A DNA stretch of 64,000 bases from NCBI RefSeq assembly GCF_900130125.1, contig NZ_FQXY01000011.1, positions 558,001 to 622,000 of the forward strand, read 5' to 3'. Under the pieces are notes generated by a model. The model ran no database searches and was not told the DNA's origin. It saw nothing but the letters and a program-made list of their open reading frames with translations. Every line of letters starts with the position of its first letter. The first letter of the stretch is position 1. This DNA comes from Bacteroides congonensis (GTDB taxonomy: Bacteria > Bacteroidota > Bacteroidia > Bacteroidales > Bacteroidaceae). Positions 8,500 to 17,954 of the stretch are shown here, piece after piece. A program made the position numbers and the translations under genes.

Positions 8500-9777
8500 T
8501 TATAGTTCGATATCGTTAATCTGAACTGTCCAAGGCTGGATTTTAGCTTCAATAATTAGCTTGGCAGGAGTTTCATCAGGTTCCAATGCAGGGGTAGGAG
8601 TACCTAATTTGCTAACTTTTGAAACAGTCAACTGATACCAGTTGTTGCGTACAATCTTTTCGCCTGAACCTGTTGTTTCAATCGGAGCTTCGTAATAGCA
8701 AATACCGCCGTCATATTTCTTGATGCTGTGGTTTGCCAAATACTCGTTATCATCTTTCTTGCTGTCATCCCATGTAACATTTGGATATGCCGCTTTTAAA
8801 GCATTCCAATTTTTGTATACACGTAATTCGGTCTTATCACCTTCGGTGTATACGGCTCTGATATAGAATGTTTCATTGGCTTCTTCTTCACCGAAATAAA
8901 CTTGTGCTCTGTAGTGTACACGTGTCGGATTTGCTGAACTGGAGTTATCAAGACAGTATGTAAATCCTGTTTCATTCCATCTGTAAGAACCATCGTTTGC
9001 TGCTGCGCCTTTGGCAATATATGGTTGCAAGAAAGAGTTAAAAGTGTTTGCTTGTGACAATACATATGAATCTGTAGTCAGATTGGAGTATGAGTGACTG
9101 AGGAGCTTAACACCGATTTCTTGAATATCGCCAGTAAAAGTTAATCCGGAATTTTTTATAGAGAAAAGCTTCGTGTTCTCAGTCTGTTCATCCAATTTTG
9201 CAGCTACACGGCTAACTTCGATTGTAGCGGTATTAACTTCCTCTTTAGCTTCAATCTTTTCAATGACAGTTTCACCGCTCATTAAAAACGCACCGTTTTT
9301 TGCCACATCCTTGTCAAGATATGCTAATGTAGCTCCTGTGAATTCGGAATGGTTTCCAACTGACAATTGGTCTAAATTAGTCGTTTGGGTGATTTCTAAA
9401 TTTGTCGGATTTACGAATGCATACAATTTTACATTAGTACCTGCTGTTACAGCAAATTCTTCTGTTGTAGCAATTTTAGTTTGTCCCTCTTCTTTTGTGA
9501 TATCTAAATCTTTCATTATAACACGTGGCGCTCCATCACCATAATCTAATACAGCTGTGATTTTTGTTACACCATATTCCAGATCAGTACCCGCACTAGA
9601 TTCGCCTTGAGTTACGCTTCTTGTGCCATTTGTTTCATTGAATGAAAACAATAATCTCATTTTTGCCTGTTCCCCAGTTGAATTTCGGTTGTTTTCGTTT
9701 GCAAACTCATCTTCATTGCTGCAAGCTGTCATGGCAACTATTGCCAGACTTGCTAATAACAAATTCTTTACTTTCAT
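8500..9777 (-). CDS. Mfa1-family major fimbrial subunit
   Basis: This 425-residue lipoprotein precursor has a signal peptide and lipobox Cys near residue 19 (AMTAC). A Thr-rich propeptide region and an Arg at about residue 53 (GTR/SV) could be the maturation site used in type V pilins. The remainder is beta-rich. The C-terminus WTVQINDIEL resembles the C-terminal strand that pilins of this family use for donor-strand polymerisation. It is the first structural pilus gene after a long leader (about 220 nt). It is followed by a hairpin and then the FimB/Mfa2 anchor gene. Confidence 0.8.
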   Translation of the reverse strand: MKVKNLLLASLAIVAMTACSNEDEFANENNRNSTGEQAKMRLLFSFNETNGTRSVTQGESSAGTDLEYGVTKITAVLDYGDGAPRVIMKDLDITKEEGQTKIATTEEFAVTAGTNVKLYAFVNPTNLEITQTTNLDQLSVGNHSEFTGATLAYLDKDVAKNGAFLMSGETVIEKIEAKEEVNTATIEVSRVAAKLDEQTENTKLFSIKNSGLTFTGDIQEIGVKLLSHSYSNLTTDSYVLSQANTFNSFLQPYIAKGAAANDGSYRWNETGFTYCLDNSSSANPTRVHYRAQVYFGEEEANETFYIRAVYTEGDKTELRVYKNWNALKAAYPNVTWDDSKKDDNEYLANHSIKKYDGGICYYEAPIETTGSGEKIVRNNWYQLTVSKVSKLGTPTPALEPDETPAKLIIEAKIQPWTVQINDIEL

Positions 9778-10263
9778 GTTAATTTAATATTTTAATTGTG
9801 ATGTAATGGTTCTTTTTACTTGATGGGCTTTGTTTGTTTTGTTAAACACATCATATTCTTCTCTTTTCTGAATTTGGAAGTTCTTATATATAATAAGAGA
9901 AAGGATTAACTTCCGGTGAAATAAGTTTGGTTCATTTTCTTATAAGTTATGTTTCTTTTATTTGTTTCTTATCAAGAACTCTTTAGTTCCTTATTGACAC
10001 TGCAAAGGTATGAGAGAAATATAAAAGTGCTCATCGGTATTTGTTTCAATTTTAGGGATGATAATTTTAATTTTATTGTGCCTTTTTTTAGGTGGTGAAT
10101 TAGTCGTTTTATGAATGATAATCGGCTGTTGTGAATGAACTGCCGTCTTTGTTGATATTTTGCCATTGTTGGTGGTTGGGTGTGAATTGTCATTATTTAT
10201 GGCTTTGTGATGTGAATGTACAACTATATGAAGCGGGGTGAAGAATTTGCATATCTTTGAGAG
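9778..10263. other. Long pilin leader and upstream spacer, no gene
   Basis: The stretch contains the minus-strand -7 box at 10003-10010 and, downstream of it, roughly 220 nt of AT-rich untranslated leader. The leader has short dyads (for example around 9895-9905 and 9973-9989). No coding region longer than a shadow ORF is credible. Confidence 0.5.
10003..10010 (-). promoter_or_regulatory. -7 box of the major pilin gene
   Basis: TACCTTTG on the minus strand fits TAnnTTTG. No clear TTTG is found 19-21 nt upstream. It predicts a transcript start near 9996, giving a leader of about 219 nt before the pilin ATG at 9777. Confidence 0.55.
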
Positions 10264-10299
10264 CAAAAAAAACGCACAACCTTCACAGGCTGTGCGTTT
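10264..10299 (-). terminator. Rho-independent terminator after the DUF3868/OmpA gene
   Basis: The stem of 10271-10298 has 12-bp arms with one mismatch and a 4-nt loop. On the minus strand it is followed by a run of eight U residues. It separates the DUF3575-DUF3868 pair from the major pilin transcription unit. Confidence 0.85.
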
Positions 10300-10365
10300 A
10301 GATTCATTATGGGGTTACAAATAATGAGGGGAATAATAGTTCTGTACGTGCCTTTTTATCTTCTA

Positions 10366-11811
10366 CTACTGTCTAGGATAGTTTTGTTTCTTCTTCAATT
10401 CTCTCAAATTTTCGTCTGCTTGTGTAGACAGGCCGGCTTCTTTAGCCGCATTAAAATATTTTTCAGCTTTGTCCAAATCATCTTCCAGCATGGCGATAAC
10501 TCCAAGGTTATTGAGCGTTTCGGCAGCTTTCGGGTCGGCTTTCGCCAGATGCTTCTTTGCTTCGGTTGTGTCGCCGCCTTTTTGGATTTCCATTGCGGCA
10601 GCATTTAAGTTAGCAATCGGATCCTCCGGAAACATGGTGGCGGCTACCAGGAAAGCATGATTGAACTCTTCGCTTCCGGGCTCGTAGCTCTGTGCCACCA
10701 GATAGATTTCTTGCAAGCTCAGCAACTGCGGGCGTTTGTTGATAATCTCTTTCGACTCTTCGAGATTGAAGCCGCGCACTGTATAATTGACCGTATAGTC
10801 AGAGTGACGAAGTGCCGGATAATATTCGTCCAGTATATATTGGTATCCTTGCGCACCCGCTAATTTGGCTATGGCGCGTTCTTTTTTGTCAATGTCCATA
10901 TTTTCTTCATCCATCAGGCGAAGAATCTCGTCTTTCTTATCCAGTGACGATGTGGCGACAAACTTGCGGAAACCTTCCCAGTCTTCCGGGGTAGATTCTG
11001 AAACTATCAGACTCTTGTCGAAGTTGTAGTAACTGGTAACGTAATCAACCAATGCTTGTGTACGTCCCTTTGCCAGGCGGATATTGTTGGCATAGCTTCC
11101 TTCGGGAGATGCATAGCCATGAATCTTGATGCCGGTAAGTGTCGTGTTCTTATCGTTGCGCACAGTGTCGATTGTGGCGCGTATCTTCGCCAATTCGGTT
11201 GTGTTGCGACGGTATTCAGGATAGATTATATATTTGTTGACCGGAAAGTCCAGATAGGCGCTTCCTTCTACTGCACGGTGCTTTATACCTTCGGCTTGCG
11301 GGGTGATGTAGGCAATGGAAGGTTGCAGTTTCAGTGGTGCAATGTTCAATTGGGTGATTAATTCACCACTGTTCTCCTCCAATACGTCGCAGCAACCGCA
11401 TACATCAATATTTAATTTCATATTCGCCGTGCGCATCCATGCTTCAAACGGCATCTGTATCAGGTAGCTTATTTTTTGTTCTTCGTTCCGTTTACGGCGG
11501 ATGATTGTATAGGTATCTTTGAAGGCTGTATGGTTGCGTTGGTTGACAATATCCCGTTTGCGCCCGTACACTACGATAGACGGCAGTATTTTTGTTTTTC
11601 CGTCCGCTTCAAGAAACGGGGTGAGCGTGGCTACATTATTGGAAACTACTTTGAGGTTTTCCTGTAAAGTGATATCCAGATTAATGGTCAGGCGGTTGTC
11701 ATCGCTGCGCGTGATAGATTCTTTGTCTATACGCACTTGATTTTTATACAGAGTCTGCGCTTCGCTCAATACAGGCAGCAGGCAGAAGAGTATGCATAGA
11801 ATCTTTTTCAT
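10366..11811 (-). CDS. DUF3868-like/OmpA-type pilus-associated protein with TPR tail
   Basis: This 481-residue protein has a type I signal peptide (cleavage near SEA/QT, about residue 18). A beta-rich N-terminal half contains a Cys cluster (CGCC, about 138-141). An OmpA-like segment follows (GYASPEGSYANNIRLAKGRTQ, about 225-245), and then a C-terminal TPR-like helical region (about 400-470). Proteins of this layout are found next to Mfa/Fim loci in Bacteroides. The OmpA part suggests binding to peptidoglycan; its role in the pilus is inferred from context. It follows the DUF3575 gene by 12 bp and ends at its own terminator. Confidence 0.7.
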   Translation of the reverse strand: MKKILCILFCLLPVLSEAQTLYKNQVRIDKESITRSDDNRLTINLDITLQENLKVVSNNVATLTPFLEADGKTKILPSIVVYGRKRDIVNQRNHTAFKDTYTIIRRKRNEEQKISYLIQMPFEAWMRTANMKLNIDVCGCCDVLEENSGELITQLNIAPLKLQPSIAYITPQAEGIKHRAVEGSAYLDFPVNKYIIYPEYRRNTTELAKIRATIDTVRNDKNTTLTGIKIHGYASPEGSYANNIRLAKGRTQALVDYVTSYYNFDKSLIVSESTPEDWEGFRKFVATSSLDKKDEILRLMDEENMDIDKKERAIAKLAGAQGYQYILDEYYPALRHSDYTVNYTVRGFNLEESKEIINKRPQLLSLQEIYLVAQSYEPGSEEFNHAFLVAATMFPEDPIANLNAAAMEIQKGGDTTEAKKHLAKADPKAAETLNNLGVIAMLEDDLDKAEKYFNAAKEAGLSTQADENLRELKKKQNYPRQ

Positions 11812-11823
11812 ATTTGTTTTGTT

Positions 11824-12393
11824 TTAGAATAAATAAATTAAGCTGACGGCGGCTTTGGTCGGCCCTACGTAATTCTTATGTCCTTCGGACACTTTTTCAC
11901 CACAGGTCTTACACTCGAACTGTTCGTACTTGACACGTGCGTAGCCCACGCCGATATTTCCTTCCAGATTCCAGTGCTTGCCTAAAATCCACTGGTAACC
12001 GTAGGAAACACCTGCCCCGTAGAAATTGCCTTTGAAGCGGTGGTCGGTAAGTTCGGGCCAGATACCCCAGGGCATATCAATGGCGGCAGCCTGATATACT
12101 CCACCATGAACGTGGAATCCCACGAAATGTCCGTTGAACTTGTCACAAAGCCAATAACGAAGTTCTGGCTGAATGGCGAGCATCTTCATCATTTTTTCTT
12201 CTTTGTATTTCCAAGGATTATAATTGGCATATAAATCCAAGGTCAGTTTCTTACTTAAGCCGATTTCGGCTCCAAAGTTGATGATTTTCATCGCGTCCAT
12301 TACAACGTTGGTTTTAACCCCGACTACCTGACTGTATAATAAGGTAGAAGCGAACATGGTAATGAACAAAAACAAAATTCTTTTCTTTTTCAT
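11824..12393 (-). CDS. DUF3575-like outer membrane protein
   Basis: The protein is 189 residues from the ATG at 12393. It opens with a signal peptide (KKKRILFLFITMFASTLLYSQ) and is rich in Tyr/Trp/Gly-containing strands such as LDLYANYNPWKY and YGYQWILGKHWNLEGNIGVGYARVKYEQ, consistent with a small outer-membrane beta-barrel. DUF3575 proteins are encoded beside DUF3868 and Mfa/Fim genes. An upstream in-frame ATG at 12420 exists. It lies only a few bases from the -7 box at 12423-12430 and would be at or before the transcript start, so the internal start is preferred. Confidence 0.75.
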   Translation of the reverse strand: MKKKRILFLFITMFASTLLYSQVVGVKTNVVMDAMKIINFGAEIGLSKKLTLDLYANYNPWKYKEEKMMKMLAIQPELRYWLCDKFNGHFVGFHVHGGVYQAAAIDMPWGIWPELTDHRFKGNFYGAGVSYGYQWILGKHWNLEGNIGVGYARVKYEQFECKTCGEKVSEGHKNYVGPTKAAVSLIYLF

Positions 12394-12422
12394 CGTATGA
12401 TGGGTTTTGTTTGTTGACATTG

Positions 12423-12430
12423 CAAAGGTA
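12423..12430 (-). promoter_or_regulatory. -7 box of the DUF3575-DUF3868 transcription unit
   Basis: TACCTTTG on the minus strand matches TAnnTTTG. It puts the transcript start at about 12416, which supports the start codon at 12393 rather than 12420. Confidence 0.6.
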
Positions 12431-12714
12431 CGTGTAATCTGGATTGGCGTTAATTGGTGGATTCATCTTTCTTTGATTGCTTTTTGATGAAAACAAATAA
12501 GTAGAGCGGTATTTAGTTTCTTGATGGTTGGTGTGTGATTCGGTATTTATGGGTTGTGTTTTAATCATTCGGTTTGAATGATTTTTATATGAATGGCGTT
12601 TCTGATACTTGTATAACCTGTTTAATTACTTGAATAGGCTGTATTTTCTCTGTTAAAGAGTGGTAAATCGTTCATTTTTCTTTCGAGAAAGTTTTCCTTC
12701 TTGAATAAAACACC

Positions 12715-12722
12715 TATGTTTG
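12715..12722 (+). promoter_or_regulatory. -7 box of the small lipoprotein gene
   Basis: TATGTTTG fits TAnnTTTG, with a T-rich block (TTTT at 12692-12695) at the -33 distance. It predicts a leader of about 150 nt before the ATG at 12880. The rest of the 12431-12879 gap shows no gene. Confidence 0.5.
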
Positions 12723-12866
12723 TGCCAACAAGCAACGCACTATAATGTTAGTGTTAATGAAACAGTGGTTTCAGATTCCCTCCTGAGGAACGCAAACGAA
12801 CAAACGGAAAATAATGTGAAATGTAAATGGTTGGCAAAAACAAGAAGTTGCAAACCGATAAAAAAT

Positions 12867-12872
12867 AGGAGG
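12867..12872 (+). promoter_or_regulatory. Canonical Shine-Dalgarno AGGAGG
   Basis: A perfect AGGAGG sits 7 nt before the ATG at 12880. Most other genes in the window lack a recognisable purine-rich site, so this stands out. Confidence 0.75.
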
Positions 12873-12879
12873 AAATATA

Positions 12880-13515
12880 ATGAAAGCAATGAATTTCTTT
12901 TTCGTATGTGTGGTTGTATTGACTTTTGCAGCATGTTCTAATGCTGAGGATGATCGTATTGAAGGCAACTCTTCAACTTTTGAATTCATAAAATCTTTAT
13001 ATGGTATCGAATCTGTAACTAATGTGACAGACACCGGTAATGTTCCTGCTGTTACGGCAGAAGAGATGGAAGGTGTATTGGAAGCTCTTCGTCAGAACGG
13101 CAACATCACTCATGAATGTAAATCAGAAAATGTAGAGGGATATTTTGGAGACGGTGGTGACAGGCAATCTGTGAAGATGACTGCCGAATATCAGGCACGT
13201 ACGAGGGCGGGTGCTTACCTGGAGGAATTTGCATTATGTGTTTCTTTGAATTTTAATGTGGATAAAAACACCGTGTATTATATCGGAACTACCTATTCTT
13301 CTTCTGCCGATCTGTTCACTTGGAAAGGTTACGGGGCTTCTTTATCAACTACGGCCGGTGGCGGAAATGTGTTCACTGCTATTACTCACCTTTATTTTCG
13401 TGTAAGCGATCAGGAAAATTGCCTGGTTAAAGTTCCGGTAGATTTCAAAGGAAACTATGATTTCAATACCGGTTGCGGAACTTATAATTTCGCTCTATCT
13501 CATTGTCGCAAATAA
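12880..13515 (+). CDS. Lipoprotein of unknown function
   Basis: This 211-residue protein has a signal peptide and a lipobox Cys at about residue 19 (TFAAC). The mature part contains a Thr/Ser/Gly-rich beta region and four Cys residues, with no family I recognise. The start is decided by a full AGGAGG at 12867-12872, 7 nt upstream of the ATG. Such a strong Shine-Dalgarno is unusual in Bacteroides, where most genes here have none. It is a single-gene unit with its own promoter and a terminator downstream, and lies between the pilus cluster and the hybrid two-component gene. Confidence 0.75.
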   Translation: MKAMNFFFVCVVVLTFAACSNAEDDRIEGNSSTFEFIKSLYGIESVTNVTDTGNVPAVTAEEMEGVLEALRQNGNITHECKSENVEGYFGDGGDRQSVKMTAEYQARTRAGAYLEEFALCVSLNFNVDKNTVYYIGTTYSSSADLFTWKGYGASLSTTAGGGNVFTAITHLYFRVSDQENCLVKVPVDFKGNYDFNTGCGTYNFALSHCRK

Positions 13516-13627
13516 TTTAATGAAAAAGACTTGAATGGATATGTAATTACTATCCATAATATAGAGGAACCAAACAGCAAACATGGGTTACTTGAGGGGA
13601 ACATAGTTGGCAAAACAAACAATGGAA

Positions 13628-13665
13628 GGCCCGCTGACTTGTAAAAAAGTTGGCGGGTTTTTGTT
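13628..13665 (+). terminator. Rho-independent terminator
   Basis: The 11-bp stem (two G-U pairs) spans 13630-13657 and is followed by five T. It lies downstream of the small lipoprotein gene and upstream of the regulator gene. Confidence 0.8.
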
Positions 13666-13766
13666 CTATTGTGAATTATTTCTAAAAATAAGTGATATAT
13701 AGTTTAATAGTAATATTAATCAATACCTTTATCGTCCATATCACATAAACAAAATGTAATTAGAAT

Positions 13767-16700
13767 ATGCGGAAGGTTTGTTTACTCCTATTGTTACTGT
13801 CTCGATTTATTGTCGCCTATCCTGTCGATACCCATTGGGATTTGATACCGGCGGTCATCAAAAATGAAGTTGGAAATAACACTATATATGATATCTGTTA
13901 TGGGAGCGACGGGTTTATGTGGCTCTCTACAGATAAAGGTATTACCCGTTATGACGGATTCCGGTTTCGGGATTATCCTTTAATAATGAATACGGATTCT
14001 CTTTCCATATCCCTTCATCAAACAGTGAAAACTTTTCGTGAAGGTTCAGACGGACTGTATTACGCGTTGCTATTTGAAGGCGGACTAATCGGCTTCGATC
14101 CTGTTAGTGAAAAGTATTTGCCATTGAGTTTTGACAAACCCTTCAAGTTGGAAGAGGTGTCGGATTTTTATTGGAGCGGCGGAAAGTTATATTTGGCTAC
14201 TTTACAGGGATTGTATGAAACCTCAGTTTCCCGTAGGACAGGGAAAAAAGGTGATTTTATATATTGTGTGCTGAGTCCGCAGCCTTTGGTGAAAGGAAAG
14301 ATAGCTGACCTGTGTACGGACGGGAAGAATAAACTGTATTTTTCTGCGGATGAGAAAAAAGTGATGTCTTATGATATTGCTACGAAGAAGAGTTCTTTGA
14401 TTAAAGAGTATAATGTAGTCAACAGACTATTCTTGCAAAATGGTTACTTATGGATTTGCGGATTATGGAATGATATTGTCTGTCATGATTTGAAGACACA
14501 TAAGGAACAGGTGATTTCAATAAATAAGGTTTTACGGACTGAATATTTCAAAAGATACATTACAGATTTGGTCTATAAAAATAGCAGGACTTTTTATCTG
14601 GCCACTTGGGACGGATTGTTTAAACTGAGTTTTGAAAACGGGAATTTGTGTGAAAGTCCGTTTACATTGACTCATTTGAGCGGGAATGCCGAGGTATTTC
14701 GGCCGGATATTGAAAATAGGATGACTTGTTTGTTGTGGGATGAGCAGCAGCAGATTTTATGGGCAGGTACTTTTGGCGGTGGAATTGCAAAATTTGATAT
14801 TAGCAATAGTATATATAGCCGGGTGCAGCAGATGTTTAAATCCAGAATAAGCGGGATGATTGAGGATGCCAGGGGATATGTTTGGGTGGCGATGTCCGAT
14901 GGTGGTATAATGAAGAGTACCGAACCTGTGCTTTCTGTGCATACGAGATTTGAACCTTGGGAGAAGATATCCGAATATTCCGGACGCTATACAATCTTTA
15001 AATGCAAGGGGGGACAGATTTGGCTGGGAGGCAGGCAGGGAGAAGTTATTCTTATTCATCCGGTGACGGAGAAGGTGGAGTATTTTCATCTGCAGACGAG
15101 TGACGGAAAGGATATACACGCGGCTATTCAGTGTTTCTGCCAGGATTCGCGAAACCGCCTGTGGATAGGTACTTCGGAAGGACTGATGCGGTTTGACCCT
15201 AAAGCACGGGCATATAAAAAGATAAATCTTCCCGTCGGAATAGAAAGCATATTTGCCATGAAAGAGGATAAGGAAGGTAATATTTGGATTGGTACGAATA
15301 AGGGACTGAAAAGAATTAACACCGAGGATGACCTGGTTCGGGTGGAAGGAGACTATGAAAGAGAGAATGGACTTGCAGAAACGGCTGTACGGACTATCTA
15401 TGTGAATAACTACAATCAGATTTATGCTGCTTATCTCAATCTCGTAGTCTGTATTGACGGAAGAAAGAGGGATAAGATTGAATCGATATATACTTTGCAA
15501 AACGGATTGCCGAACGGACATGTCAGTTGCATGGTGGATGATTATATGGGTAGTATATGGGTGGGGAATAATGTGGGAGTCATGACGATCCGCAACGGTC
15601 AGGAGGCTTTCTATAATTATTTGTTAGTGGGCAACTGCAATTCTGTGTGCCGGCTGAACGATGGACGACTGTTATGGTCAAATTCCTGGGGATTGATTTT
15701 CTTTGATCCGGCGGCTGTTAAAGCAACAAAAAGGAAGAAACGGGTGACGCTGACAGATATAAAGGTGAATGGAGAAGTCATTTTGGCGGGAGAAAAGCGG
15801 AATGGACAGGTGGTTCTTTCCGGAGCTCCGGAAAAGCAGGAAAAACTGGTCTTTTCGAGCCGCAATAATAGTTTTCATTTATATTTTTCGGATTTACGTT
15901 ACGGGATGGCACAACGCAAAATAGCTTACCGCTTGCTTCCTGTAGATACAGACTGGAAGATGCTGCCACTTGAGGAGGGATTATGGTATAAAGGACTGGC
16001 TGCCGGAAAATATACATTGCAGGCGAAACTTGTATTTCCGGACGGGAAAGAGGGTGAGGAGTATCAGATAGACGTGGTGGTGAAAAGTAAATGGTATTAC
16101 ACTGTGTGGGCATATATGGTGTATGTATTGTTGACCGTTTTGCTGTGTTGGTTCCTTTATGCTTACAATAAAAAGAAAGAATTGCACAAACAACTACGCC
16201 GTGACAAGGAGATAATGTTACGGGAGAATTTGAATCTGGAAAAAATGAAGCAGGAGCAGAAGCGTGAGAAAGAGGTCATGAGAAAACGTCTACTGATGTT
16301 GTTTGTGCAGGAATTGCGCACTCCTCTATCATTGGTTTTTGCCCCGTTGAAAGATTTGCATAGTAAGTTTAAAGGGCAGAACCCATCCCTACAAGTGGCA
16401 TACCGGAACGCACTTCGTATGTTGGATGCCTGTGACCAGCTATCAGCCATTTATGGTCCGGAGGGATTGGCTGCGAAGCTGGAAGTTGCTTCATATCCGG
16501 TAGAAAAGGTAATTGATAGTAACCTTTTTAAGATTCGCGAACTGTTGAAGATTTATCCTATAGATTTCCGTTGTGAGATGAGAATTAGGAAGGAACTGGA
16601 ATTTTATGTGGATGAAAAGAAGATAGAATTTATTATCCATAATCTGTTGACCAATGCTTTCACCCATACGAATTATACGGGAGTTGTCTCTTTCTCTGTA

Positions 16701-17912
16701 TACGAAACGGTGCGGGATAACTTGACTTATGTCAGCTTGATGGTGACGGATGATGGCAATGACGAAGTAAAAACACTTGAACAACAACTGGGTGAGGATG
16801 AGTGGGGTGGTAATGATCTGTCTACCACACAGCTCGGATTTTCTACTGTGCAGCAGATAGTTGAGGCACATCACGGCATGATTTCTTTTGAAAGTTCAGA
16901 GGGAAAAGGAACGAAAGTTACGGTGCATCTTCCTACAGATAAGTCTGTCTTTGAAAATGATTCGAATGTCTTGTTTGTTGATCCGGAAGAACTGATGAAG
17001 CCGGATATTGTGCCGATAGGGGAAACGGAACAGGAACTGTCGGCAGATAATGAGTTGACAGAGGAAGCATCGGAGCCCGGGATACCGCTACAGCCTGCTG
17101 ATGCGAAAATAGAACAGTCGCAATTTGCTGCCGATAAGAAAACAATATTGATTGTAGAAGATCATAAAGACATTCGTGTGTATCTGAAGGTGCTGTTGGG
17201 CAAAGAGTATAACCTGTTGATGGCAACCAACGGGCAGGAGGGAGTTGACATGGCAATGAAGGAACTTCCCGATTTGATACTCTGTGACGTAATGATGCCG
17301 GTGAAGGATGGATTTGCGTGTTGTCGTGAGGTAAAAGAAGGGCTCGAAACTTGTGGCATTCCTTTTATCATTTTGACAGCGAAGGTGGAAGATGAAGATG
17401 TTATTCACGGGTTGGAACTGGGAGCGGACGATTATGTACTAAAACCTTTTACTCCCAGCATTTTGATAGCGAAAGTGCGTAATTTGATAAACGGGCGTCA
17501 GGCATTGAAGCAGATGTATTCTAAATTATTTATGCTATCGGGAACGGATACGGGTACAGTAAACGACGAAACGGAACAAGTGGTAGAGGAGGTGAAAACG
17601 GAAGATCCGTTTATCAATTCTGTTATCAGGATTGTTGAAGAGAATATATGTGAAGCCGACTTTAGCGTGAAGAAACTGGCTTCGGAAATGAATATGAGCC
17701 AGCCGACTCTTTATAGAAAAGTAAAGCAGAGTACCGACTATACCATTATAGAACTGATCAGGGGAGTACGTATGCGCCGTGCGGGCGTATTGCTGAAAAC
17801 GAAACAATATGGTGTGCAGGAAGTGGCGGAAATGGTGGGATACAATGATATTCCTACCTTCAGAAAACATTTTGTAGATGCATTTGGTACTACTCCTTCC
17901 ACTTATGAATAA
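13767..17912 (+). CDS. Hybrid two-component system protein (HTCS) with His-to-Gln change in the kinase H-box
   Basis: The layout of this 1381-residue protein is: signal sequence (about 1-17); periplasmic two-propeller sensor with Reg_prop repeats (for example DGFMWLSTDKGITRYDG, NRLWIGTSEGLMRFDP, GNIWIGTNKGLKRIN); Y_Y_Y-like domain (about 690-765); membrane helix (about 775-797); kinase region; receiver (about 1122-1240, phosphoacceptor Asp1174 in LILCDVMMP); AraC-type HTH (about 1279-1381). The family senses glycan pieces and activates PULs. Here the H-box reads VQELRTPL, with Gln848 (CAG, 16308-16310) where the phosphoacceptor His belongs. The ATP-lid motifs are also degraded (VTDDGNDEV, QLGFSTV). 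It may work without phosphorylation. The target locus is unknown: neither neighbour is a PUL with a matching signature. Confidence 0.9.
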   Translation: MRKVCLLLLLLSRFIVAYPVDTHWDLIPAVIKNEVGNNTIYDICYGSDGFMWLSTDKGITRYDGFRFRDYPLIMNTDSLSISLHQTVKTFREGSDGLYYALLFEGGLIGFDPVSEKYLPLSFDKPFKLEEVSDFYWSGGKLYLATLQGLYETSVSRRTGKKGDFIYCVLSPQPLVKGKIADLCTDGKNKLYFSADEKKVMSYDIATKKSSLIKEYNVVNRLFLQNGYLWICGLWNDIVCHDLKTHKEQVISINKVLRTEYFKRYITDLVYKNSRTFYLATWDGLFKLSFENGNLCESPFTLTHLSGNAEVFRPDIENRMTCLLWDEQQQILWAGTFGGGIAKFDISNSIYSRVQQMFKSRISGMIEDARGYVWVAMSDGGIMKSTEPVLSVHTRFEPWEKISEYSGRYTIFKCKGGQIWLGGRQGEVILIHPVTEKVEYFHLQTSDGKDIHAAIQCFCQDSRNRLWIGTSEGLMRFDPKARAYKKINLPVGIESIFAMKEDKEGNIWIGTNKGLKRINTEDDLVRVEGDYERENGLAETAVRTIYVNNYNQIYAAYLNLVVCIDGRKRDKIESIYTLQNGLPNGHVSCMVDDYMGSIWVGNNVGVMTIRNGQEAFYNYLLVGNCNSVCRLNDGRLLWSNSWGLIFFDPAAVKATKRKKRVTLTDIKVNGEVILAGEKRNGQVVLSGAPEKQEKLVFSSRNNSFHLYFSDLRYGMAQRKIAYRLLPVDTDWKMLPLEEGLWYKGLAAGKYTLQAKLVFPDGKEGEEYQIDVVVKSKWYYTVWAYMVYVLLTVLLCWFLYAYNKKKELHKQLRRDKEIMLRENLNLEKMKQEQKREKEVMRKRLLMLFVQELRTPLSLVFAPLKDLHSKFKGQNPSLQVAYRNALRMLDACDQLSAIYGPEGLAAKLEVASYPVEKVIDSNLFKIRELLKIYPIDFRCEMRIRKELEFYVDEKKIEFIIHNLLTNAFTHTNYTGVVSFSVYETVRDNLTYVSLMVTDDGNDEVKTLEQQLGEDEWGGNDLSTTQLGFSTVQQIVEAHHGMISFESSEGKGTKVTVHLPTDKSVFENDSNVLFVDPEELMKPDIVPIGETEQELSADNELTEEASEPGIPLQPADAKIEQSQFAADKKTILIVEDHKDIRVYLKVLLGKEYNLLMATNGQEGVDMAMKELPDLILCDVMMPVKDGFACCREVKEGLETCGIPFIILTAKVEDEDVIHGLELGADDYVLKPFTPSILIAKVRNLINGRQALKQMYSKLFMLSGTDTGTVNDETEQVVEEVKTEDPFINSVIRIVEENICEADFSVKKLASEMNMSQPTLYRKVKQSTDYTIIELIRGVRMRRAGVLLKTKQYGVQEVAEMVGYNDIPTFRKHFVDAFGTTPSTYE

Positions 17913-17921
17913 AAAAATGAC

Positions 17922-17929
17922 TACTTTTG
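17922..17929 (+). promoter_or_regulatory. -7 box upstream of truA
   Basis: TACTTTTG matches TAnnTTTG and lies 25 bp before the truA ATG at 17955, just after the regulator gene's stop. Confidence 0.5.
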
Positions 17930-17954
17930 CACGCGAAAACCCTAAAAAGAAGGA

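Noticed and set aside
9973..9989. Possible fifth inversion site (GAACT...AGTTC)
   Set aside because: The half-sites are in the opposite order with a 4-nt centre, and no inverted partner is nearby.
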